A DNA stretch of 64,000 nt, from positions 9,386-73,385 of the forward strand of contig JAVKDJ010000019.1 in the NCBI GenBank assembly GCA_040222275.1. The letters are read 5' to 3'. Of this stretch, positions 1 through 8,378 are shown piece by piece (position 1 is the stretch's first letter; the number at the start of each line of letters is the position of its first letter). The position numbers and the translations under genes were made by a program. This DNA is from CAXBNB01 sp040222275 (GTDB lineage Bacteria > Bacteroidota > Bacteroidia > Cytophagales > Cyclobacteriaceae). The notes beneath the pieces were generated by a model. That model had not been told where the DNA came from. It did not search any database and worked only from the letters and a program-made list of their open reading frames with translations.

Positions 1-1
1 G

Positions 2-892
2 GAGTTTGAGAAGCTAAAAAGGATTCACGAACTGTCATTAATTGATACAGGATCGTTGACAGTAGATGTGGACAAGGGGTGGTCCAAAGTGTCTGATGAG
101 TTATTTGCTTCCAAGCAGGTGCAGATGCCAGTTGAGGAGATTGCAGACAACAAATCCTTCGAATGGAAGTGGGTGTATAGAATAGCCGCCATCCTAGTAT
201 TGGCGGTAGGAATATCATACATCTATTCAGGAATGGACAAGAACGATAGCTTTGACCTGGCCTACACAACCAAAAGTGGGGAAATAAAGGAAATCAAGCT
301 GTCAGATGGGACCGTTGTATTTGTCAATGAAAATTCTTCATTCCATTACTACAAGCAGCCCAACGATGATTCACGCAGGGTATATCTGAAAGGTGAGGCA
401 TATTTCGAGGTGGCAAAGGATGAGAACAGGCCTTTTACGATTTATTCCCCTAGTGCTTCCACAAGGGTTTTGGGCACATCCTTCAACCTAAAGACAGCTC
501 AAAAGGGCGCATCTATAGATGTTTTTTCCGGTAAGGTAGCATTTGGTGATTTATCAGCTTCTGAAAAAAACATATTGCTGATAAAAGGCCAAAGGGCTGC
601 ATTTAAAGAAGGAAAAGTAAAAGAGATGACTGGAACCAACCACAATGCACTGGCCTGGAAAACAGGAATCCTTATGTTTCAAAGTGAACCTATTTCGGGA
701 GTTGTCAAGACGCTTGAAAAATTTTATAAAGTTGATATTAAATATGACGATAACATTTCAAACTGTCTCATTACTTCAAAGTTTGAAAATAAATCCTTGA
801 GCGAGGTGCTGAAAGTGATTGAAATAATCAGCCAAATTAAAAACACCACTAAAGATGGTGTGGTGTACCTCTCAGGCCCGGGATGTAAATGA
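2..892 (+). CDS. FecR-family anti-sigma factor (5' end outside window)
   Basis: The reading frame is open from base 2, so the gene begins left of the window; the first possible start inside it (TTG at 56) is probably internal. One hydrophobic segment (about residues 44-60 counted from that TTG) separates a short cytoplasmic part from a periplasmic part. The periplasmic part carries a FecR-type beta domain (KLSDGTVVFVNENSSF, GEAYFEVAKDENRPF, VLGTSFNLK) and a C-terminal DUF4974-like region (LEKFYKVDIKYDD). Proteins of this family hold an ECF sigma factor at the inner membrane until a TonB receptor with an STN domain signals substrate. Such a receptor follows at 1401, and the sigma gene would be expected just left of the window. 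The family call is firm; the ligand is unknown. Confidence 0.9.
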   Translation, partial: EFEKLKRIHELSLIDTGSLTVDVDKGWSKVSDELFASKQVQMPVEEIADNKSFEWKWVYRIAAILVLAVGISYIYSGMDKNDSFDLAYTTKSGEIKEIKLSDGTVVFVNENSSFHYYKQPNDDSRRVYLKGEAYFEVAKDENRPFTIYSPSASTRVLGTSFNLKTAQKGASIDVFSGKVAFGDLSASEKNILLIKGQRAAFKEGKVKEMTGTNHNALAWKTGILMFQSEPISGVVKTLEKFYKVDIKYDDNISNCLITSKFENKSLSEVLKVIEIISQIKNTTKDGVVYLSGPGCK

Positions 893-1400
893 TCTCAATT
901 TAAAATGGACAAATGGACCCACTTAGGTGGGTTTTTTTGTGCCCAAATATTTATCCTTTCTCGCCAATGTTTTATTTTAGCTGCCAATTTCAGCCAGCAA
1001 CTTTTTTTGAGATTGACCAAATACCCAAACCAGATCAATAATGTGCCTTCATCATAGATGACGACTTTCGTTGTATTGAGCAAAAGGCCAGTATTTTAGC
1101 TTTTTCTTTAAACCCCGGAGGAGTGAAAGTGCCTTGCAGGTAAGGGCAAGAGGAATCTCAGGTTTTCATAATCAAGCACAGCAATGGCTACAACATGTTG
1201 CGCATAGCTGCCAATTGGGAGGAAAATAGAAAAGCCTTGGCCCATCGCCTTGTTTGGATTATATAGATGGGGTCTGATTTTCTATTTTATGTTGCCCTGA
1301 CTCTGTGCTTTACGTATAGGTATATCAATTCTTGGAAATTGAGGTTAGCGGCAGACTATTTTTTGGTCAATCGTTGGAGATGTTGAAACTATAGAGCTCA
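893..1400. other. 508-bp intergenic tract between fecR-like gene and TonB receptor
   Basis: FecR and receptor genes of such modules are usually close together, but here about 500 bp separate them. The tract starts with a terminator hairpin. The only sizeable frame is a 62-codon minus-strand ORF (895-1083) with no recognisable motif. Other minus-strand stretches are interrupted by stops. It may be a decayed insertion or a long leader of the receptor gene. No gene can be supported. Confidence 0.5.
917..939 (+). terminator. Rho-independent terminator after fecR-like gene
   Basis: A perfect 6-bp stem ACCCAC/GTGGGT with loop TTAG is followed by a run of T, 25 bases after the FecR stop codon. It would separate the anti-sigma transcript from the receptor gene. 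Confidence 0.75.
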
Positions 1401-4055
1401 ATGAGATTATTAAGAGGTAAACCAGCCATTTTTATCGCATGGACAATCATCCTGCTGGCAGAGGAAGTTTCTGCCCAGGATAATATTAGCGATAAATGGA
1501 TAGAATTACCCTCCAATAAAACATCTGTGGCCACCATATTGAGGGAAGTCATACCATCCTATGGGGTCAGGGTTTCTTACAATGACGATATCATTCCTTT
1601 TAAGAAGGTAGTAGATTTCAGGCAAAAGCTGAACCAGTTGAGTAAGGTGCTTGACAAGATTTGCTACAATGAAGACCTGGCCTGGGAGGTAATAGACGAC
1701 CAAATACTTTTTAAATATTATAACCGCCCTGAAAGCGAATATTTTTATACCATCAGCGGAAAAGTGCGGGAGTTTGAATCGAATGAGCAACTAATTGGGG
1801 CCTATGTACTCTCAGAGGACACAAAAAAGGGATCTATCGTAAATGCCTACGGCTTCTATTCACTTACGCTTTCTGGAGGCAAACACAGGATTGTGGTCAA
1901 TTATATTGGGCACGACCCGATAGAGCGTGAAATCCACCTGAACAGTAATACCATTTACAATTTCTTCCTAAAGCCCAGGTCAGTTGAATTGCTGGACGTT
2001 ACTGTGGAAAGCAAACCCGATTTTGATTTAAACTACCAAAACACATTGATGGGCACCAACAAATTGAATATGGACCTGGTAGGTGATATTCCTTACTTTT
2101 TGGGTGAGGTGGATGTGTTTCAGAGTTCATTGCTCTTGCCAGGCATTACGAATGTAGGAGAAGGCACCTCTGGGATCAACGTAAGGGGAGGGTCTTCCGA
2201 CCAGAATTTGATCATGCTCGATGAAGCCCTTATTTACAATTCCCACCACTTTTTTGGGCTTACATCGGTATTCAACCCCGAGGCGGTAAATGATGTGGAG
2301 ATATACAAAGGGAGTTACCCGGTGAACTATGGAGGCCGGCTGTCCTCAGTTATGCATATCCGGCATAGGGATGGCAACAATGAAAAGTTTCATGCATCGG
2401 GGGGCATTGGTCTGATCACCAGCAGGCTGTTGTTAGAGGGGCCTATCAAAAAACAGAAAAGCTCATACCTGATCTCCGGTAGGACTACTTTTTGGGATTT
2501 TCTTACCAGGGGTGCCCAAAACCCTGAAATCAGCAATTCCAGGGCCAATTTTTGGGACTTCAATGCCAAATTGAACTTTGACCTCAACCCTAAAAACAAA
2601 ATATACTTTTCCGGATACATGGGGCAGGACGAAAACAAGTTTGGACTGGATGTACTAAGAAAATGGGGCAACAGGCTATTTAGTTTCAGGTGGAACCGCA
2701 TCCATAATGTAAAACTGTTTTCGAACTTCACCGCCTATCTCAGTAGTTATAGGTATAGGGTAATTGAGAACGATGACAAGGCAAGCTTTGTGGGGACTTC
2801 TCGCATTACTGATTACTCAGCAAAATCTGATTTTACCTATTTTAGAAACCCGGAACATATCTACAGCTTTGGTGGGGCTGTTACCTATCACCGATTGTCA
2901 CCCGGCAAACGAATTCCCGGAATTGGATCTTCCAACAATGAAGTAGATTTGGGCAATGAAAATGCCATTGAGTCGAGTTTGTACTTTGGAAGTGAACTGA
3001 AACTGAACCCGGAGTTAACACTAACAACAGGGCTTAGGTTGACACATTTTTCGAATGTCGGGCCTGGTGAAGTATTTCAATATGCACCAGGGTTGCCTAA
3101 AAGTGCCAGTACTTTAAGGGATACCACTTTTTATAAGTCAGGTGAAAACATCAGAACTTTTGTAAACCTGCATCCAAGGGCAACCCTTAAATACCAGCTC
3201 AACAGCTCAAGTTCATTGAAAATGAATTATTCAAGTTCGGCCCAATACATGCACAGGTTGTCCAACACCATTACACCATCTTCATCTGATATATGGAAGG
3301 CCAGTGGAGTCCATATCGAACCAAGCATTGGTGAGCAGGTGACGGCTGGGTACTACAAATTCTTTTTAGATAGCAAACTGGAAGGCTCTGTGGAACTTTT
3401 TTACAGAAAAAACAGGAATATTGTAGAATACAAAGGAGGGGCGCAGTTGCTTTTCAACCCCGCTATCGAAACAGAACTACTATCCGGAACATCCAGGTCT
3501 TTTGGGGTTGAGCTATTCTTGAAAAAAGACCTGGGTAATCTGACCGGGTGGCTCGGCTATACTTTATCAAAATCTGAAATTCGTGTGAGCAGTAAGTTTG
3601 AAGATGAAAACATCAATGATGGGCAATATTTTCCCACCGATTTCAACAGGACGCATGATTTGTCATTGTCGGCAATTTACAGATTGAGCAAAAAGTGGAC
3701 GCTCTCTTCCAACTTTGTCTATCAAACAGGCCGGCCTTTTACTTTTCCGGTAGGAAAATACAACTTCGATGGCTATGTGGTGCCACACTATGAACAAAGG
3801 AATAGGCACAGGTTGCCCGACTATCATAGACTGGATGTAGCAGCCCGTATGGAAGGGCGAAAGGTAAAGAAAAATGGTACCCCAAAAAAGAACCACGGGT
3901 ATTGGGTGTTTTCTATTTACAACGCCTACGGTCGCCGAAATACCCAGTCTTATTTGTTCGTTCAAAAAGAGGAAGATCCCACCATGACGGAAATCAAAAG
4001 GTTTTCTTTGCTGGGGGTATTCATTCCATCCGTCACCTACAATTTTAAATTCTAA
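1401..4055 (+). CDS. TonB-dependent receptor with N-terminal STN signalling domain
   Basis: This is an 884-residue outer-membrane receptor. Order of parts: signal peptide (about 1-25, ending VSAQ); an STN/secretin-like domain (about 35-105) of the kind that contacts a FecR protein; a carboxypeptidase-regulatory-like beta domain (about 115-190, YTISGKVREFESNEQ); a plug with the sequence GINVRGGSSDQNLIMLDE; and a long beta-barrel ending in the aromatic strand VTYNFKF. The STN domain plus the upstream FecR-like gene indicates trans-envelope autoregulation. No SusD partner follows; instead a DUF4249 lipoprotein gene starts 4 bases downstream, a frequent arrangement in Bacteroidota. The substrate cannot be read from sequence. 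Confidence 0.92.
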   Translation: MRLLRGKPAIFIAWTIILLAEEVSAQDNISDKWIELPSNKTSVATILREVIPSYGVRVSYNDDIIPFKKVVDFRQKLNQLSKVLDKICYNEDLAWEVIDDQILFKYYNRPESEYFYTISGKVREFESNEQLIGAYVLSEDTKKGSIVNAYGFYSLTLSGGKHRIVVNYIGHDPIEREIHLNSNTIYNFFLKPRSVELLDVTVESKPDFDLNYQNTLMGTNKLNMDLVGDIPYFLGEVDVFQSSLLLPGITNVGEGTSGINVRGGSSDQNLIMLDEALIYNSHHFFGLTSVFNPEAVNDVEIYKGSYPVNYGGRLSSVMHIRHRDGNNEKFHASGGIGLITSRLLLEGPIKKQKSSYLISGRTTFWDFLTRGAQNPEISNSRANFWDFNAKLNFDLNPKNKIYFSGYMGQDENKFGLDVLRKWGNRLFSFRWNRIHNVKLFSNFTAYLSSYRYRVIENDDKASFVGTSRITDYSAKSDFTYFRNPEHIYSFGGAVTYHRLSPGKRIPGIGSSNNEVDLGNENAIESSLYFGSELKLNPELTLTTGLRLTHFSNVGPGEVFQYAPGLPKSASTLRDTTFYKSGENIRTFVNLHPRATLKYQLNSSSSLKMNYSSSAQYMHRLSNTITPSSSDIWKASGVHIEPSIGEQVTAGYYKFFLDSKLEGSVELFYRKNRNIVEYKGGAQLLFNPAIETELLSGTSRSFGVELFLKKDLGNLTGWLGYTLSKSEIRVSSKFEDENINDGQYFPTDFNRTHDLSLSAIYRLSKKWTLSSNFVYQTGRPFTFPVGKYNFDGYVVPHYEQRNRHRLPDYHRLDVAARMEGRKVKKNGTPKKNHGYWVFSIYNAYGRRNTQSYLFVQKEEDPTMTEIKRFSLLGVFIPSVTYNFKF

Positions 4056-4059
4056 GGCT

Positions 4060-4929
4060 TTGAATAGACCATGGACATATTGTAAAAAAAGCTTGCCAAT
4101 CATTATGATATGGGCATTGATACTAGGTTGTGAGGAGCCAATAGACCTTGTGCTGCCTGAAGGTCAACCCAGGGTGGTCATCAGCGGCTGGGTTACTACT
4201 GACAAGCGGGCCTATACCGTATCGGTGACCAGAACAGTTGGGTTCAACGACCATACAACAGACCCGGGAGTAACCGGCGCAGAGGTGTATGTACTGGACC
4301 GGTCTTCACGCCGGTACGATTTTAGTGAAAGCGCCAAACGGGGCATATACCTATCCGACCCTGATCAGTTCACAGGCGTGCCCGGAGAGGCATACCAGTT
4401 GTATGTAAACCTGCCTGATGGGGCAGAATACGTTTCGAACAGGGAAATCCTCCATTCGGTTCCAAACCTGGATACGGTCTTTTTCGACACCTCATTCGAT
4501 CCGACCCTTCCGATAACAGACCCGGATGCCAAAGTCTATTTTGTAAAAGGATCGATAGCTGACATTCCCAATGTGAAGAATTTTTACCGATGGAAAATGT
4601 ATATCAATGATACCTTGAAAGACAAACCAGAAGAATTGGTGATTTTTGATGACAAGTTTACCGATGGAAATACCTTTGAAGCTAAAGTAACCGATATCCT
4701 GCTGAAGAATGGGGATCAATTGAAACTGGAACAGTGGTCTTTAACGGAGGGGGCTTTTGATTTTTATTCCCTACTGGTATCCCAGATCAGCTCCGATCAA
4801 ATTGGTCCCAGCACACCGCCTTCTGCTGTTACCGGCAATATGCGCAACATAAATGACCCGGATGACATTGTCCTTGGGTACTTCGGAGCATCGGAAGTGG
4901 TGGTCAAGACAGCAGAAGTGGAGCAGTGA
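4060..4929 (+). CDS. DUF4249-family lipoprotein
   Basis: The 289-residue product has a lipobox-like signal (IWALILGC, Cys about 24) followed by EEPIDL and a beta-rich body typical of DUF4249 lipoproteins encoded with TonB receptors (PRVVISGWVTTDKRAYTVSVTRT; PGEAYQLYVNLPDG). The preferred start is TTG at 4060, four bases after the receptor stop, because it supplies the basic N-terminus (RPWTYCKK) that a signal peptide needs. An internal ATG at 4105 would remove it. The two genes are probably translationally coupled. Role: presumed surface or periplasmic accessory of the receptor; no enzymatic motif seen. Confidence 0.82.
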   Translation: MNRPWTYCKKSLPIIMIWALILGCEEPIDLVLPEGQPRVVISGWVTTDKRAYTVSVTRTVGFNDHTTDPGVTGAEVYVLDRSSRRYDFSESAKRGIYLSDPDQFTGVPGEAYQLYVNLPDGAEYVSNREILHSVPNLDTVFFDTSFDPTLPITDPDAKVYFVKGSIADIPNVKNFYRWKMYINDTLKDKPEELVIFDDKFTDGNTFEAKVTDILLKNGDQLKLEQWSLTEGAFDFYSLLVSQISSDQIGPSTPPSAVTGNMRNINDPDDIVLGYFGASEVVVKTAEVEQ

Positions 4930-4972
4930 AAGTTTTTTTATTCGATTTATTTTTTTAATTCAATTCATACTT

Positions 4973-4980
4973 TATGTTTG
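4973..4980 (+). promoter_or_regulatory. Candidate -7 promoter box of the trp operon
   Basis: TATGTTTG matches the Bacteroidota primary-sigma -7 consensus TAnnTTTG exactly. It lies 7 bases before the ATG of the Trp-rich leader peptide, so transcription would start almost at that ATG and the leader could be translated from a nearly leaderless RNA. No clear -33 TTTG/TTG element is visible at the expected distance, only a T-rich stretch. Confidence 0.5.
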
Positions 4981-4987
4981 CAGCACA

Positions 4988-5038
4988 ATGAAGACAATTA
5001 ATGCAAATATGATTTGGTGGTGGTACAATTCAATTTGA
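4988..5038 (+). CDS. trpL: trp operon leader peptide with three consecutive Trp codons
   Basis: A 16-codon frame encodes MKTINANMIWWWYNSI and stops 91 bases before trpE. Three adjacent TGG codons (5015-5023) followed by a Tyr codon are very unlikely by chance directly upstream of a tryptophan operon. Ribosome stalling on them when Trp-tRNA is scarce would cover bases 5024 to about 5035 and block the first hairpin of the leader, as described in the attenuator entry. The frame, position and structures match the classical enterobacterial trpL logic. The peptide itself probably has no other role. Confidence 0.85.
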   Translation: MKTINANMIWWWYNSI

Positions 5039-5112
5039 GTTGTGAACGGCATTAATCTGTATTTGTATAAAAATAAAACTACAAAAGCTCGCTGTTCAAG
5101 CGGGCTTTTTTT
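5024..5112 (+). promoter_or_regulatory. Ribosome-mediated transcription attenuator of the trp operon
   Basis: Three mutually exclusive pairings can be drawn. (1:2) 5024-5031 with 5037-5044, 8 bp including two G-U pairs, loop 5032-5036. (2:3, antiterminator) 5043-5050 TGAACGGC with 5091-5098 GCTGTTCA, 8 bp with one G-U. (3:4, terminator) 5086-5093 AGCTCGCT with 5099-5106 AGCGGGCT, followed by seven T. Strand 1 lies directly after the Trp codons. A stalled ribosome would prevent 1:2, free 5043-5050 to form the antiterminator, and so allow transcription into trpE. With ample tryptophan the ribosome reaches the stop codon and the terminator forms. Pairings were found by eye; energies were not computed. 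Confidence 0.82.
5086..5112 (+). terminator. Attenuator terminator hairpin upstream of trpE
   Basis: An 8-bp stem (5086-5093 / 5099-5106, one G-U) with loop GTTCA precedes seven T residues and ends 17 bases before the trpE start. Its 5' arm and loop overlap the antiterminator strand 5091-5098, so the two cannot coexist. Confidence 0.85.
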
Positions 5113-5129
5113 ATGACTATTTATTCCTT

Positions 5130-6539
5130 ATGAGCCATTATAAAATACTATCAGAAACAAAGGAAATGTTGGGGGATTTGGAGACACCCGTGAGGATATA
5201 CCTCAAGGTGAGGGAAAAATACGCCCAGTCATTTTTGCTCGAAAGTTCTGATTACCATGCCAGGGAAAATAGCTTCTCTTATGTGGGCTTTGAGCCTATT
5301 GCACATATAAAGGCGGACGAAAAGTCGCTGAATATTGGCTACCCCGATGGCAGTACCACGGAAAAACCAATAGAGGATATTGACCTCCTAAAGGAAATAA
5401 AGTCTTTCGTCGCTTCCTTTTCAGCCCAAACCAAAAATGAAAAATACATACGCAACGGACTGTTTGGGTTTACGGCCTATGAAGCCATAGAGCACTTTGA
5501 AGACATAGTTTTAGATGCCCGAAAAAAAAGCCAGTATGATGTGCCGGTAATCCATTACGTGTTTTTTAGGTATGTCATAGCGTTTGACCATTTCAACAGC
5601 CGCCTTTTTATTACAGAAAATACTGTGGAAGGTGCACCGTTTCAATCCAACCTTTCACAGGTGCTGGATTTGATCAATACTAACGACACACCGGCTACCC
5701 TGGATTTCAAAACAGACCAGAATATCGTGTCGCCATTCACAGACGATGAATTCAAGGCCATTATAGAAAAAGCCATTGATCATTGTAAAAAAGGGGATAC
5801 TTTTCAAATGGTGCTTTCCCGTAGTTTTTCGACCCAATTTGAAGGGGACGACTTTCAAGCGTACAGGGCATTAAGAAGTATTAATCCATCTCCATATTTA
5901 TTTTACTTTGATTATGGTGAGTTTACTATTTTTGGATCGTCCCCGGAAGCACAGCTGGTGGTACAGGACAATAAGGCTTCTATTTTTCCGATAGCCGGCA
6001 CTTACCGCCGAACAGGTGATGACCAGAAAGACTATGAGCTGGCTATGCAGCTTTCCAACGATGAAAAAGAAACATCGGAACATGTGATGCTGGTAGATTT
6101 GGCCCGAAACGACCTGAGCAAATCGGGGGAAAATGTAGAAGTGGAAAAATTCAAAGAAGTACAGTACTTTTCGCATGTCATCCACCTGGTTTCTAAGGTT
6201 ACCGGAGAGTTAAACAAAGGTATTTTGGATGTCGCTGCTGATACTTTCCCGGCTGGCACCCTGTCTGGAGCCCCCAAGCACAGGGCCATGCAATTGATTG
6301 ACAAGTATGAGAAAACCAAACGGGGATATTATGGTGGTATGATTGGTTTTATGGATTTTTCAGGCAATTTCAACCACGCAATTATCATTAGGTCCTTTTT
6401 GAGCCAAAATGATACCTTGTACTTTCAGGCGGGTGCCGGTGTGGTGGCCAAGTCGGTACCGGAAAGTGAGGTGCAGGAGGTGTATAATAAAGTGGGAGCA
6501 TTGATGAAAGCACTGGAAGTAGCCGAAAGGATAGATTGA
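5130..6539 (+). CDS. trpE: Anthranilate synthase component I
   Basis: The 469-residue enzyme makes anthranilate from chorismate using ammonia supplied by TrpG, the first committed step of tryptophan synthesis. The C-terminal chorismate-binding half contains GDTFQMVLSRSF, SPYLFYFDYGEFTIFGSSPEA, PIAGTYRRTGDD, DLARNDLSKSG, FPAGTLSGAPKHRAM and YYGGMIGFMDFSGN. The length is close to other TrpE proteins. The downstream trpG at 6575 and the Trp leader upstream exclude the sister enzymes PabB and MenF. No Shine-Dalgarno sequence is seen before the ATG, as is common in this phylum. Confidence 0.96.
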   Translation: MSHYKILSETKEMLGDLETPVRIYLKVREKYAQSFLLESSDYHARENSFSYVGFEPIAHIKADEKSLNIGYPDGSTTEKPIEDIDLLKEIKSFVASFSAQTKNEKYIRNGLFGFTAYEAIEHFEDIVLDARKKSQYDVPVIHYVFFRYVIAFDHFNSRLFITENTVEGAPFQSNLSQVLDLINTNDTPATLDFKTDQNIVSPFTDDEFKAIIEKAIDHCKKGDTFQMVLSRSFSTQFEGDDFQAYRALRSINPSPYLFYFDYGEFTIFGSSPEAQLVVQDNKASIFPIAGTYRRTGDDQKDYELAMQLSNDEKETSEHVMLVDLARNDLSKSGENVEVEKFKEVQYFSHVIHLVSKVTGELNKGILDVAADTFPAGTLSGAPKHRAMQLIDKYEKTKRGYYGGMIGFMDFSGNFNHAIIIRSFLSQNDTLYFQAGAGVVAKSVPESEVQEVYNKVGALMKALEVAERID

Positions 6540-6574
6540 TATCAGAGATAAATATTATAGGTAATTCATAAAAA

Positions 6575-7156
6575 ATGAAAATATTAGTTTTAGATAATTA
6601 CGATTCATTCACCTACAATCTGGTGCATATCCTGAAGGAATTGGGTTATGGAAGCCACCTTGATGTGATTCGTAATGATCAGATGACCATTGAAGATGTG
6701 GCAAAGTATGATAAAATACTGCTATCACCTGGCCCTGGCGTGCCTGTAGATGCTGGCATCATGATGGACGTGATCAGGAAATACGCCCCAACCAAATCAA
6801 TTTTGGGTGTATGCCTGGGACATCAGGCCATAGGGGAGGCTTTTGGATCTACCATCTACAACATGGACGATGTACTGCATGGTATCACTACCGATGTGGT
6901 GTTGGATGAAGGTGATGTGTTTTTTCAAGGTATTCCAGATCGGTTTAAGGTTTGCAGGTACCATTCCTGGGCCATAAAACCAGATACTTTAGGTAAAGAT
7001 TTGAAAACAACAGCAGTTGATCCGAAGGGGGAAATTATGGCCATAACCCATAGGGAATATGATGTGAAAGGTGTGCAATTTCACCCGGAATCCATATTGA
7101 CAGAACATGGAAAGCGAATGATACAGAACTGGATAGACCCTACGGTCAAGGCATAA
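6575..7156 (+). CDS. trpG: Anthranilate synthase component II (glutamine amidotransferase)
   Basis: This 193-residue class I glutamine amidotransferase releases ammonia from glutamine for TrpE. The catalytic triad is visible: Cys80 in GVCLGHQ, His170 and Glu172 in QFHPES. The N-terminal DNYDSFTYN and the oxyanion loop SPGPGVP are typical. It is not fused to trpD, unlike in some proteobacteria. It lies 35 bases after trpE, consistent with co-transcription. Confidence 0.96.
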   Translation: MKILVLDNYDSFTYNLVHILKELGYGSHLDVIRNDQMTIEDVAKYDKILLSPGPGVPVDAGIMMDVIRKYAPTKSILGVCLGHQAIGEAFGSTIYNMDDVLHGITTDVVLDEGDVFFQGIPDRFKVCRYHSWAIKPDTLGKDLKTTAVDPKGEIMAITHREYDVKGVQFHPESILTEHGKRMIQNWIDPTVKA

Positions 7157-7185
7157 ACTGGACGAACCACATTGGAAAGTGTTCT

Positions 7186-7206
7186 TGTAGATAGCAGGTA
7201 TCTACA
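7186..7206 (+). other. Intergenic hairpin between trpG and trpD
   Basis: A perfect 8-bp stem TGTAGATA/TATCTACA with loop GCAGG lies in the 177-bp trpG-trpD gap. No T run follows, so it is not an obvious terminator. It may stabilise or mark processing of the polycistronic RNA. The rest of the gap shows nothing recognisable. Confidence 0.4.
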
Positions 7207-7333
7207 GACATGGCAATCATTGGTGCCAAGTGCAAATGTGAGAAAGTAGAATTAATTTAGGTTTTTAATTGAAAAATACTGGAGCAAAATCCGATTGACA
7301 AATAGGTCGGTTTAGGAAAACTGAAAAAACACC

Positions 7334-8323
7334 ATGAAAGATTTATTGAATAAACTATTTGAAAAAGAAACCCTGAGTCGTCAGGAGGCCAGACAAGCCC
7401 TTACCGAGTTAGCCTCCGGCCAACACAACAACAGCCTGATTTCTTGCTTCCTTACCGTTTTCATGATGCGTCCGATAAAACCGGAAGAACTGGCGGGGTT
7501 CCGGGACGCCATGTTGGATTTATGTGTGGCCATTGATTTGGAAGGATATCAGGCCATGGATATGTGTGGAACTGGTGGGGATGGAAAAGATACTTTCAAT
7601 ATTTCTACACTGGCTTCTTTTGTAGTGGCAGGTGCAGGACAAAAAGTCGCCAAGCACGGTAATAATGGCGTGTCGTCATCCTGCGGGTCATCCAACCTGC
7701 TCCATCACTTTGGGTATGAATTTACCAATGATGCCGACCAACTCAGCAGAAACATTGAAAATGCCGGGATTTGTTTTTTACATGCCCCGCTTTTTCATCC
7801 TGCTATGAAAAATGTGGCACCAGTGAGAAAAGAGCTGGGTTTGAAAACATTTTTCAACATGCTGGGGCCACTGGTAAATCCCAGCCGACCGAAAATCCAG
7901 TTGTCCGGGGTTTATAGTGTAGAAGTACAGGGTTTGTACCAATCTATCCTGAAAGAAGAAAATATGGATTTTGCAGTGGTACATTCTATAGATGGCTATG
8001 ACGAAGTTTCCCTTACAGGGCAGTTTACAGTGGCCAATAAAAATGGTATGGAAATACACGGCCCAAAAGATTTAGGCTTGCCACAGCTGGCACCTGAGTC
8101 GCTGCGGGCAGGGGCTACCATACAGGATTCAGCTGATATATTCGTAAGCGTTTTGAAAAATGAAGCAACTGAAGCCCAAATATCTGTAACACTGGCCAAT
8201 GCCGGTCTTGGCCTATACTGTGCCCAAAAGGCTGATAATATAAAGGACGGGATAGAAATGGCAAGAGAGTCTTTGGTATCAGGAAAAGCACTGGAGTCTT
8301 TTAGTAAATTTTTAGGGAATTAA
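7334..8323 (+). CDS. trpD: Anthranilate phosphoribosyltransferase
   Basis: This 329-residue enzyme transfers phosphoribose from PRPP to anthranilate. Diagnostic motifs are CGTGGDGKDTFNIST (PRPP site, about residues 77-91), KHGNNGVSSSCGSSNLL and FFNMLGPLVNPSRP. It is free-standing. A start at 7334 gives the expected short helical N-terminus. It is part of the trp operon between trpG and trpC. Confidence 0.96.
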   Translation: MKDLLNKLFEKETLSRQEARQALTELASGQHNNSLISCFLTVFMMRPIKPEELAGFRDAMLDLCVAIDLEGYQAMDMCGTGGDGKDTFNISTLASFVVAGAGQKVAKHGNNGVSSSCGSSNLLHHFGYEFTNDADQLSRNIENAGICFLHAPLFHPAMKNVAPVRKELGLKTFFNMLGPLVNPSRPKIQLSGVYSVEVQGLYQSILKEENMDFAVVHSIDGYDEVSLTGQFTVANKNGMEIHGPKDLGLPQLAPESLRAGATIQDSADIFVSVLKNEATEAQISVTLANAGLGLYCAQKADNIKDGIEMARESLVSGKALESFSKFLGN

Positions 8324-8337
8324 AGAATAAAACAAAC

Positions 8338-8370
8338 AACCCTCCAGGGGTTTTAAACCCTTGGAGGGTT
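8338..8370. repeat. Large perfect-like palindrome between trpD and trpC
   Basis: Bases 8338-8353 pair with 8355-8370 (16 bp, one G-U), starting AACCCTCC and ending GGAGGGTT, with essentially no loop. It covers most of the 55-bp trpD-trpC gap and ends 8 bases before the trpC start. It has no T run on the plus strand, so it resembles a REP-like interspersed element or an RNA stabiliser rather than a terminator. Confidence 0.65.
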
Positions 8371-8378
8371 CATATGAA

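Noticed and set aside
895..1083. Minus-strand 62-codon ORF after the fecR-like gene
   Set aside because: It has no recognisable motif, and its 3' end is read through the terminator hairpin.
8361..8378. TTG start giving an N-terminally extended TrpC
   Set aside because: The codon lies inside the palindrome, and the extension is not typical of the family; ATG at 8379 fits.
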